NCBI RefSeq assembly: GCF_001006485.1
Contig: NZ_JUET01000058.1
Coordinates: 62,001 to 126,000 of the forward strand
From: Tannerella forsythia
Lineage (GTDB): Bacteria > Bacteroidota > Bacteroidia > Bacteroidales > Tannerellaceae
Length of the DNA stretch: 64,000 nucleotides
Direction: 5' to 3'
Shown here one piece after another: positions 56,630-64,000 of the stretch (the stretch's first letter is position 1; every line of letters begins with the position of its first letter). The translations under genes and the position numbers were made by a program. The notes beneath the pieces are model-generated. The model ran no database searches. It was not told the origin of the DNA and saw nothing but the letters and a program-made list of their open reading frames with translations.

Positions 56630-58816
56630 TTATGAAATTTGCATTTGCGACGATACCAACTCAAAATAATGTCCTCTTTTCTCCATAAGAGTTTTGTGAT
56701 TACCTGCTTCCACGATAAAACCTTTGTCGAGTACAACAATTTGATCGGCATTGCGAATGGTGCTTAGCCTATGGGCTATTACCACTACGGTACGTTGTTG
56801 AAAGGCATTATTCAGCGCATCCACAATTTTACGTTCGTTGATGCTGTCTAAGGCGTTGGTCGCTTCGTCGAGAAATAGAAATTTCGGATTCTTGTACAAG
56901 GCTCGAGCGATCAGCAAACGCTGTTTTTGTCCGCCACTCAGTCCGCGTCCGGTTTCGCCGACGATCGTTTCAAAACCTTTGGGCATGGCGTTGATCTCAT
57001 CTTCAATTTGAGCGATCCGGCACACTTCACGCAGCCAGTCGTAGTCAATCCGATCGGCATCTAAGACAATATTATTCAAAATGGTATCGCTAAACATCTT
57101 TCCATCTTGCATTACTACACCGCACAGATTTCGCCATTGATGAAGGTTAATAGCATTTACGTTCATCGTGTCCATTTTTATTTCTCCGTAGCTGGGTTTG
57201 TAAAGCCGTACCAGAAGTTTGAGCAGTGTCGATTTTCCGCTTCCGCTACCTCCTACAATTGCCGTAATCTTGTCCTCCGGTATTTGCAGGTAGATATTTC
57301 GTAATACCAAAGGCGAATTTTGAGTATATTGAAAATGGATATTCTCCAGGCGGATCGTTTTCTTTTCGGGCAGAATGGAGGTGTTGCCAATGGAAAGCAG
57401 TTCTTCTTCGTCTTCCAATTGACGAATCTCATTGATACGCAAAAAACTGATTTTAGCGTATTGCGCACCCACGACAAAGTTGATAAACTGTACCAAAGGC
57501 CCGTTGAGCATTCCGATAATAAACTGCGTGGAAATCATTACCCCAAATGTGATATCGCCCTTGATTACCGCCATGGCACAGAAAAAGACAATGCCCATAT
57601 TTTTGATGCTTTCGATAAATTGAGCGCCCAAGTTCTGTGCGTTGGTTATGGCGAGAACACGCTTATTGACGTGATAGAGCCGGGCTTGAATCTCTTCCCA
57701 TTTCCAACGGCGATATTTCTCATAGTTATAAATCTTGATATCCTGAATGGCAGAAACCGTTTCTACCCAATAGCTCTGATTGCGGGAGAGCAATTCAAAA
57801 TACTCCCAGTCCAATTTCTTTCGGATACTCAAAAAGAGTAATACCCAGCAAACATAAAGAATGGAGCCTGCTAAAAAGATATAGAAAATAATGGCATTGT
57901 AAATCAAAAGAATGATGGAAAATATCACAAATGTGAAAGTCGAAAATATCAATGCCAGCGAATTGTTCATGATAAAACTTCGGATACGTTCGTGGTCTTG
58001 CGCCCGTTGAAGAATATCGCCCATCAGTTTGTTCTCGAAAAACGTAACGGGCAGTTTCATCAGTTTTATCAGATAATCCGAAATCAGGGCAATGTTTACC
58101 CGTGCCGTGATATGAAGCAAAATCCAATCTCTCAATACATTGAATATCATTACACTCAATAATATACTGATATTTCCGATCAATACCATATGGATAAATT
58201 TTACGTCCGAAGTCCTGATTCCCACATCAATGACCGCTTTGGAAATAAAGGGAAGCATTCCCTGCAAAGCGGTAACTACGAGCATAATAATGAATATCAG
58301 CCCGAAGTTGTGTTTGTACGGAAAGAAATATTTCAGAATGCTTGAGAAGCTGTTTTTCTTCTGTTCCCGTTCGGCTTTGCTGTCTTTGAACTCGGCTGTA
58401 GGTTCCACAGCAAGCAGCACGCCTCGCTTTTCGCCTTTCTGATACCAGCCTTGCTTAAATTCCTCGTGGCTGTATTTGATGCGTCCTTTGGCGGGATCGG
58501 AAACCCAGATGTGTTTTTTATCGGAATGATACACTACCACGAAGTGGCTGTTTTTCCAAAATAGAATGGCCGGAAAGGGAATGCTGTTTACCACATCGTT
58601 TGTGGTACATTTGATGGCGAGCGTGCGAAGCCCGATGCTTTCGGCGCCGGTGCTGAGGTCGAGCAGTGAAACACCCTCTTTAGTTATGCCACAGCGGTCG
58701 CGCATAAACTGCAGGGAATAAAACTTACCGAAATGTTTGGCAATAATTTTCAGAGACGCCGGACCGCAGTCTTGCGAATCCATCTGATATTCTACGGGGA
58801 AACGCCGGAAAAGCAT
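56630..58816 (-). CDS. C39-peptidase-containing ABC exporter
   Basis: A 728-aa bifunctional peptidase/ATP-binding cassette transporter. The N-terminal C39 domain (1-140) has an intact catalytic set: Gln11, Cys17 in QDCGPASL, His91 in NSHFVVV and Asp107 in SDPAKG. It should cut leader peptides after a double-glycine-type site. Six membrane segments follow (about 165-450). The ATPase domain has Walker A GGSGSGKST, signature LSGGQKQR and Walker B FLFLDEATNALD. It is the last gene of an AT-rich operon, four bases after the HlyD gene, and should export a processed peptide with it. Confidence 0.93.
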   Translation of the reverse strand: MLFRRFPVEYQMDSQDCGPASLKIIAKHFGKFYSLQFMRDRCGITKEGVSLLDLSTGAESIGLRTLAIKCTTNDVVNSIPFPAILFWKNSHFVVVYHSDKKHIWVSDPAKGRIKYSHEEFKQGWYQKGEKRGVLLAVEPTAEFKDSKAEREQKKNSFSSILKYFFPYKHNFGLIFIIMLVVTALQGMLPFISKAVIDVGIRTSDVKFIHMVLIGNISILLSVMIFNVLRDWILLHITARVNIALISDYLIKLMKLPVTFFENKLMGDILQRAQDHERIRSFIMNNSLALIFSTFTFVIFSIILLIYNAIIFYIFLAGSILYVCWVLLFLSIRKKLDWEYFELLSRNQSYWVETVSAIQDIKIYNYEKYRRWKWEEIQARLYHVNKRVLAITNAQNLGAQFIESIKNMGIVFFCAMAVIKGDITFGVMISTQFIIGMLNGPLVQFINFVVGAQYAKISFLRINEIRQLEDEEELLSIGNTSILPEKKTIRLENIHFQYTQNSPLVLRNIYLQIPEDKITAIVGGSGSGKSTLLKLLVRLYKPSYGEIKMDTMNVNAINLHQWRNLCGVVMQDGKMFSDTILNNIVLDADRIDYDWLREVCRIAQIEDEINAMPKGFETIVGETGRGLSGGQKQRLLIARALYKNPKFLFLDEATNALDSINERKIVDALNNAFQQRTVVVIAHRLSTIRNADQIVVLDKGFIVEAGNHKTLMEKRGHYFELVSSQMQIS

Positions 58817-58820
58817 GATT

Positions 58821-60206
58821 TTATTTTTCTCCTTTCGCTTTTAAGTTATCAAATAGCCTTTCAATTAGTCGTTTGCGTTTGGTGATAATTTCTGCTGTTC
58901 CTTTGCTCTCAAAGTCGAGGGGTAGCGTTTTTCCAAAATTCGTTACCGTGCTTTCAGGAAATGAAATAATCACGAGATATGCATCTACTTCTCCTTTGGG
59001 TGTTTTCAGTTTGTTGGTAATGCGAGAAACGGATTTTACAATACCTTTTATCAATCCGTATTCATCGTAAGGATAGTTGTTGATTTTTACGTTGGCGGAT
59101 TGACCAATTTTCACTTTTCCGGCTCCAAACGAAGGTATGATCACTTCACCTAATATGTTGTTTTTATCGGGAATAATGGAAAAAAGTTCCTGTCCGGTCT
59201 GTACAAAACTATTGTCCCGCCAAAAACCGAGATATTCCAATTCGCCCGCAGTAGGTGAATATTGCAGGTAACGTTCTTTCCAAAGATTGATGGCGTTTGA
59301 AAGCTCGTTTTTACGTGTGATGTAATCGGAATAGGCTTTTTCTCCGGTTTCGGTTTCTTCCAGCAGAATACGCTGTATTTCGAACTGATTGCGGCCTACC
59401 TCCGATTGTTTCATCAGTTTGTTGCTCTGCAGATTTAAGAGTGTCTGTTGTAGTGAGAGATGAGCGGTATGCTGCTGTTGATATTCCTGTTCGCTGATGG
59501 CTTTGGCAACGAGCAATAAACTGTCTTTTCTAAGTTGATCGGCGGAAGTGCGGAGGATTTGTCTTTTGAGTTGAATTTCATTGTCGAGATTGGCTATTAC
59601 GGCTCTATCCGTGAGGATTTGCTGTTGCAGGTTTTGGCGCATCGTACTGTAAATAACGGAACTCAGCACACGCTCGTATTGAAGATAGGCAAGCAGAAAA
59701 GCATTGTAAGCAGAACTGACTTCCCCGAGTATCAGCGTATCGGGTAAGGATATTTTAGCGGAAGCGTCTGCTTTCAAAAGGTTGAGTGCGGTATCCACCC
59801 ATAGAATGTGCTTGTAGTCTGCACCACTCTCCAAGTAGGAAATTACATCGCCTTTTTGCAATTGGGATTTATTGGTTTTTAGCAAATGGATGCGCCCGTT
59901 GCTGTTTGCGACCAAACGAACGGGAGCAGTAGTAGCTGTTACCGAAATTTGTCCGTCGACCGTGTCGGGATATCGGATCAGAAAACCCAACAGCAAGATA
60001 ACACTCATCAGCACACCGACACACAAAACGACCCATTTTACCCAATAGGTGGGCATACGATCGATAATGGCTTGTACCTCTTCGGATTTTTCGCCGATTT
60101 CGTCCGGTTCGTTTCGTTCATCCGGGAGTAGTTCCTCTCTTCCTGTCGGAATGAACGAGGAGGGCGGCGTGTCTTGTATGTTTTTGTTGCAGTCGCTATT
60201 TGTCAT
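58821..60206 (-). CDS. HlyD-family periplasmic adaptor
   Basis: A 461-aa membrane-fusion protein linking an inner-membrane exporter to an outer-membrane channel. It has one membrane segment (about 53-75, KWVVLCVGVLMSVILLLGF), a lipoyl-like half-motif (NGRIHLLKTNKSQLQKGDVI), a long coiled-coil hairpin (about 160-310) and the C-terminal beta domain (FVQTGQELFSIIPDKN). It overlaps the glycosyltransferase gene by 11 bases and precedes the C39 exporter by four, so the three are probably translated together. No TolC-like gene is in the window. Confidence 0.92.
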   Translation of the reverse strand: MTNSDCNKNIQDTPPSSFIPTGREELLPDERNEPDEIGEKSEEVQAIIDRMPTYWVKWVVLCVGVLMSVILLLGFLIRYPDTVDGQISVTATTAPVRLVANSNGRIHLLKTNKSQLQKGDVISYLESGADYKHILWVDTALNLLKADASAKISLPDTLILGEVSSAYNAFLLAYLQYERVLSSVIYSTMRQNLQQQILTDRAVIANLDNEIQLKRQILRTSADQLRKDSLLLVAKAISEQEYQQQHTAHLSLQQTLLNLQSNKLMKQSEVGRNQFEIQRILLEETETGEKAYSDYITRKNELSNAINLWKERYLQYSPTAGELEYLGFWRDNSFVQTGQELFSIIPDKNNILGEVIIPSFGAGKVKIGQSANVKINNYPYDEYGLIKGIVKSVSRITNKLKTPKGEVDAYLVIISFPESTVTNFGKTLPLDFESKGTAEIITKRKRLIERLFDNLKAKGEK

Positions 60207-62067
60207 TCTTCTCCTGTCTGAATTTATGTGCTACATGATGAATGGTTCTCAATCGGTAATCGGATTGCTGAAAAAGGTGATTTACCAATCCTGAAACATC
60301 ATTATTACTACGTGTAACATCGGAATAGCCAAAATCTTTTTGAATAGAGATAAACGGATAGAGTACCATTTTATCTTTAGCAAGAATGGATAAAACCCCG
60401 TCAGCCGTATCGGTATCTTTAAAATCATAATCCAATATCTTTTGAAAGAGAGGCTTAAAGATGACCATAAATTGCGTACTCCAGAACCAATCTACCCAAT
60501 AACGGTTGGTAGCAACGGGCACAGCCGCTCCAAAACCGCCGATGCCGCCGGAAAGGAGTTCAGAGCCTTGTTCGTTGGCTTGGATCATATTTGCCCAAAG
60601 GTACGTTTTGCTGTATGCGGATGTGAATGTATGATCATCTTCGCAAATGATCATTATGTCATCCTCGTTATCTTCTGCCATCTGCACCGCTTTTACCATA
60701 CTTTGCCAAAGTCCGACGGCGCCAATCGGGTGCTCTACGGCTTCGACCCATGTGAGTTCAAACTCCGGCTTTCCGTGAAATTGCTCTTCTATGTGCTTTC
60801 TCCGTTCGATACGCTCTTTGAGATTGATGACGTAAACGGGAACATAAAACTCTTCTTTATCGATTAATGGCTGTTCTTTTGACTGTCTACCGATTGAGAT
60901 GTTATTATCAGACAAAAGATTACATGTTGTTATATTGTTACATTGGCATATTGCTTTATTGTCACATTTTTTATAATTTACCACCGTTTCTTCTAAGATT
61001 CTATTCACTTTTTCTCCCCACACCTCCCAATTTAAGCGTGTTTCATATTCTCGGCGAGAAGATTCGCGCAGCTTTATATAACCGTCTTTATCGCTGAACA
61101 CTGATTTTATTTTCTCGGCATAATCTTCTGCCGTAGCATTGGGTGGCAGTAAAAATCCGTTTTTTCCATCCCTTACGGGCTGACTCACCCCGCCTACATT
61201 CGCTGCGATGCTAGGAACTCCGTAGGCGGATGCTTCACAAAAAACGATACCGAATGCATCAAATTCCGTAGGAAGCACTAAAAAATGTGCTTCTTTAAGG
61301 ATGTTGCAAAACTTTTTTAGATGTTCCGGCTTGGATTTATCTAAAAAAGGAATAACTGTCACATCCTTTATTTCATCGTAAGGTTCTTGAGGGGTTGAAC
61401 CGATAATGGTAAGCGTACATTGTAACCCCTTGGATTTTAATTTTCGATATGCCATGAAGACTTTATCTCCCCCTTTCTTTTTCCAATTTTTCCCGATGAA
61501 AACTAAATTGCAAGTATCTGTTTGTATGGAAATTTTATAATCCGAAGGAGCAGGGATATTCGCACCGAATTCTACAACATGAATTTTATTCGGTTCTATA
61601 TCGTAATAGTCTATTGTATTTTGTTTTGTCCACTCAGAACTGTAAATAATAGTTGTATATTTATTTAAGAGCTTTTTTTCAAGAGTTTCTGTCTTTTTTA
61701 TTTGTTCTCTGCTTCTTTTTAGCTCTGAATAATCTTTGAAGGAATGATATGTAACATCACTTAGGTGCACCATCGGGATATTTACATCTAAAAAAGAGGC
61801 TAAATATAAATCTCCAAAAAATATAAGATCGCTGCCTGACATTTGTTCTGCATATAATTCCCCGAAGAGAGGAGCATATTTGTCCAATGGGTGTCTTTTT
61901 GAAAAATTATCCTTAATATAATATGCTGTCTGAGAAAGGGTGTTTTGTCCAATCACTTTTACATGATGCTTTTTACTTAAAATCTGCAATAAATGGTAGG
62001 TTGTTCCTGACCAGTTGTTTATATCGTATGGATTTAATGTAGTTAAAAAGGCAATATTCATCTTCAA
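60196..62067 (-). CDS. Two-domain glycosyltransferase: GT4 fused to GT25
   Basis: A 623-aa protein. Residues 1-360 are a GT4 (group 1) glycosyltransferase with the E-x7-E motif in EFDAFGIVFCEASAYG and NVGGVSQPVRDGKNG. A low-complexity linker (about 365-400) contains four Cys close together (CDNKAICQCNNITTCNLL). Residues about 405-610 are GT25-like, the family of LPS galactosyltransferases: VYVINLKERIERRKHIEEQ and the acidic ICEDDHTF. Two catalytic domains suggest that it builds a disaccharide or glycosylates two sites. Its place in an exporter operon suggests that it modifies the exported peptide, which is inference. Start could also be ATG 62061. Confidence 0.85.
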   Translation of the reverse strand: MKMNIAFLTTLNPYDINNWSGTTYHLLQILSKKHHVKVIGQNTLSQTAYYIKDNFSKRHPLDKYAPLFGELYAEQMSGSDLIFFGDLYLASFLDVNIPMVHLSDVTYHSFKDYSELKRSREQIKKTETLEKKLLNKYTTIIYSSEWTKQNTIDYYDIEPNKIHVVEFGANIPAPSDYKISIQTDTCNLVFIGKNWKKKGGDKVFMAYRKLKSKGLQCTLTIIGSTPQEPYDEIKDVTVIPFLDKSKPEHLKKFCNILKEAHFLVLPTEFDAFGIVFCEASAYGVPSIAANVGGVSQPVRDGKNGFLLPPNATAEDYAEKIKSVFSDKDGYIKLRESSRREYETRLNWEVWGEKVNRILEETVVNYKKCDNKAICQCNNITTCNLLSDNNISIGRQSKEQPLIDKEEFYVPVYVINLKERIERRKHIEEQFHGKPEFELTWVEAVEHPIGAVGLWQSMVKAVQMAEDNEDDIMIICEDDHTFTSAYSKTYLWANMIQANEQGSELLSGGIGGFGAAVPVATNRYWVDWFWSTQFMVIFKPLFQKILDYDFKDTDTADGVLSILAKDKMVLYPFISIQKDFGYSDVTRSNNDVSGLVNHLFQQSDYRLRTIHHVAHKFRQEKNDK

Positions 62068-62091
62068 TCCTATTTATTTTTTTATTTTTTT

Positions 62092-63819
62092 TTATGCCTC
62101 TTGGAAGGCATTCATTATGATTACGTTCGTATTTAATTCGGGTTCTCCAAATATCTTTTTTTTCTTTATGGGATATACTTGTTTAATAAAAATAGCTCCG
62201 TCCATTCTTGCTTTGGGCATCATATATTTGAATTGGTTTTTAATATACATATTCCCTATATATCTGGTTTTAAATATATCAGCGCAATTCATTTTCTCTG
62301 TGGATAAAAAAGAAGAGTACCCATAGCGCTCATCATCCATTAAATACTCCAAACTACCTCGCGTTGGAGACTGCAATGATTTTATTTTAAAATGGAATCG
62401 AGAATCTGAGGTTGATGTCAAAAAATTTCCTTTACCAGTTATCAAAGCAATACAGCTGTAATCGTCTTTGTATTTGTTTTTCATATAATACCCTAGTGTA
62501 TTATGGCTTTCAACACTTAGAGTATTTTCTATGATACCCTGATAAGCCACGTGTCCGAAATGGCAAAATAAAGTGGCGGTTTCGTCTGGCTTTAATAGAT
62601 GGTTAACCATAAACGCTGTATTTTGATACATCCTTTCGTCTCGATTTATAAAGTTGTAGTAACTATCTGATTTATTATTCAACAAGACCAGACAATGTCG
62701 CATCAATTCAGATTCATCTTCTGTTAGCATATTCTTAAAGCCCTTGCTGGCATCAAATATGGCGATAATTTCGTCCAACGATGGTCCGGTATATACCAAT
62801 AATTCACATATCCTTTTTAAATTTTTGTCTTGCTCGGTTATATTAAGGGTGTAAAAGAATTTAAACAAATCCAACTTGCTTTGTAGTTGGATATAATTTA
62901 CGTCAATTCCCCAGAAAAAGACTTTCTTATCTGAGTGTGAATTATGTCTCTTTATCCATTCTATTAGCGATAAGAAAGAGCTTGAGAATAACGATCGGTC
63001 AAAATAAGTGGAAATACTGTCTATTTTGAAGTTGGAGTCCTTCTCAATATATCTGTTTATGTAGAACGAATTCTCAAAAGGTATCTCTAACAGAATCAAT
63101 CTACAATTATTATGAATAATCCTGTTTTTGATTATATCAATGGCTATATCATTCATTGTTTCAGTGCCGTGAATGGTTTCTCCTATGGCTAATATTTTTC
63201 TACTCATAAAAGGAAGGTGATTTCGGTTCTTGTCATCAATAGGAATGATATCCTCTTTCTGCAATGACATTTTAATCCCTTGGTCTTCGGTTTCAAGCTT
63301 CCCTATGTTTTTTTCGTTTATAAAAAGATTTAGGTTATTTATCCATATTTTTGCGCTATTTTTTGTATCTCCTTTCGCTTCTATCGATAAATTAAGGAAC
63401 GCTGCTTCCATTAAATCTACCGATAGAGTCTCTGTAGTCCATTCTTCATTTAATGAAAGATAAAGAGTATCTATTGATATTATTTTTTCGCAATCGCCAA
63501 TAGTGATTAATTTCAGGTATAATTCACTACCGTTTTCTATTTTATAGTTGATTTTAATCAAAACTTTGGAGCGGAAACCTTTTTCTTGAAAAAGAGGTTT
63601 AGAAAATCCGCAAATTCCTGTTTTCTCGCCAATTGTCTCTAAGAGGATGGAGGGTACGGTTGTGCTGTCAATCTTTGATTTTAAAAAAGGGTGGTTTTTG
63701 CTCATAACCCAATGATAAGTTAAGAGACTGTTATTTGATTGCTGTGCACAGGAATGGCACTGCATTAATAATAAAAAAAACAGCAAAAATATAAGAACTG
63801 GTCTTGTCTTAATTGTCAT
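62092..63819 (-). CDS. Erythromycin esterase-like exported protein
   Basis: A 575-aa protein with an N-terminal hydrophobic signal (PVLIFLLFFLLLMQCHSCA) that may be lipoprotein-type, though the lipobox is poor. Residues about 25-190 are strand-rich and unassigned. Residues about 205-500 match the erythromycin esterase/EreA-ChaN-like superfamily: AIGETIHGTETMNDIAIDII, LILLEIPFENSFYINRY, FFWGIDVNY and FCHFGHVAY, with His/Glu candidates for the active site. Macrolide resistance is not implied: here it is exported and heads an operon with a glycosyltransferase and peptide exporter. It is strongly AT-rich. No promoter is visible in the 180 bases to the window edge. Confidence 0.78.
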   Translation of the reverse strand: MTIKTRPVLIFLLFFLLLMQCHSCAQQSNNSLLTYHWVMSKNHPFLKSKIDSTTVPSILLETIGEKTGICGFSKPLFQEKGFRSKVLIKINYKIENGSELYLKLITIGDCEKIISIDTLYLSLNEEWTTETLSVDLMEAAFLNLSIEAKGDTKNSAKIWINNLNLFINEKNIGKLETEDQGIKMSLQKEDIIPIDDKNRNHLPFMSRKILAIGETIHGTETMNDIAIDIIKNRIIHNNCRLILLEIPFENSFYINRYIEKDSNFKIDSISTYFDRSLFSSSFLSLIEWIKRHNSHSDKKVFFWGIDVNYIQLQSKLDLFKFFYTLNITEQDKNLKRICELLVYTGPSLDEIIAIFDASKGFKNMLTEDESELMRHCLVLLNNKSDSYYNFINRDERMYQNTAFMVNHLLKPDETATLFCHFGHVAYQGIIENTLSVESHNTLGYYMKNKYKDDYSCIALITGKGNFLTSTSDSRFHFKIKSLQSPTRGSLEYLMDDERYGYSSFLSTEKMNCADIFKTRYIGNMYIKNQFKYMMPKARMDGAIFIKQVYPIKKKKIFGEPELNTNVIIMNAFQEA

Positions 63820-64000
63820 TATAATTTAATCTCTTAGAGTTTAACTCCTCGCTACTTGCAGCGAGAAGTAAAAATTATTCCTCTATAAACTACCCGTCCA
63901 AAAGCGGGCGAGTAGTTCATTTAATCAATTCGCGGACAACAATCTCACAATAATTTTATGAGGTTGTTGACAAGAAACTCAATTCCAATTTCCATATGGC
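63820..64000 (-). other. Right-edge region with two hairpins and a possible partial gene end
   Basis: No complete gene. Hairpins: CTCGCT/AGCGAG at 63848-63865 and a 12-bp imperfect stem at 63888-63917. On the reverse strand a frame enters from the edge and stops at TGA 63945, another at TAA near 63956. Either could be the end of a small gene upstream of the Ere-like gene, but too little is visible to call it. Confidence 0.35.

Noticed and set aside
62092-63819. Macrolide resistance gene
   Set aside because: The homology is only to the wider erythromycin-esterase superfamily, the protein is exported and its operon partners point to peptide export, so a resistance call is not supported.

Overview
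The window comes from a Bacteroidales bacterium and most probably from Tannerella forsythia or a close relative. Two neighbouring genes at about 5.5-13.3 kb match the S-layer pair tfsA/tfsB in size, order, paralogy, shared C-terminal secretion domain and density of the D(S/T)(A/I/L/V/M/T) O-glycosylation motif. The promoters also fit the phylum: TAnnTTTG -7 boxes, several with TTG or TTTG 19-20 bases upstream, and almost no Shine-Dalgarno sequences. No other source was available, so the species call rests on recognition.

Layout. 0-5.2 kb: topA (cut by the left edge) diverges from valS, followed by a DUF6340 lipoprotein, a small conserved protein and tRNA-Thr(CGT). 5.4-13.4 kb: tfsA-tfsB, ending in a strong terminator. 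13.4-14.75 kb: three tandem copies of a roughly 0.5-kb palindrome-rich repeat and no gene. 14.8-18.2 kb: a YhcC-type radical SAM protein, an AT-rich Fic protein, more repeat debris, a 13-unit 8-bp tandem repeat and a gene remnant. 18.2-25 kb: dipeptidyl peptidase IV, lipA, a membrane protein with a degenerate Nudix-like tail, a YfcE-type phosphodiesterase, a frameshifted DUF3825 gene and a PCMD lipoprotein. 25-29.9 kb (minus strand): an LptF/G permease, ribBA and aspC, plus a START-like protein. 30-39.2 kb (plus strand): rimP-nusA-infB-cvpA-sufB-sufC-sufD.

39-46.4 kb: a lipoprotein, an AI-2E-family transporter, and the aromatic amino-acid operon pheA-aminotransferase-aroF/chorismate mutase-tyrA (minus strand). 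This operon is preceded by a complete attenuator, then come an SDR oxidoreductase and Hsp20. 46.7-51.6 kb: a Cys/Lys-rich secreted peptide, sufS, an AT-rich secreted esterase, a truncated YbjQ, rnhB and sufE. 51.6-56.4 kb: a glutaminyl-cyclase-like M28 lipoprotein, a C26-M19 peptidase fusion and gyrB. 56.6-63.8 kb: an AT-rich four-gene minus-strand operon coding an Ere-like protein, a GT4-GT25 double glycosyltransferase, an HlyD adaptor and a C39-peptidase ABC exporter. It looks like the export and modification part of a peptide pathway whose precursor would lie beyond the right edge.

How the parts connect. sufBCD (37 kb), sufS (47 kb) and sufE (51 kb) together form one Fe-S assembly pathway split over three transcription units. 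The S-layer proteins probably leave the cell through the type IX system. The most striking regulatory object is the pheA leader at 44.74-44.98 kb: a consensus promoter, a 21-residue leader peptide with five Tyr and two Phe, and mutually exclusive antiterminator and terminator stems. The most striking coding anomaly is an A7 tract after the second codon of tfsA that puts the ATG out of frame with an otherwise intact gene.
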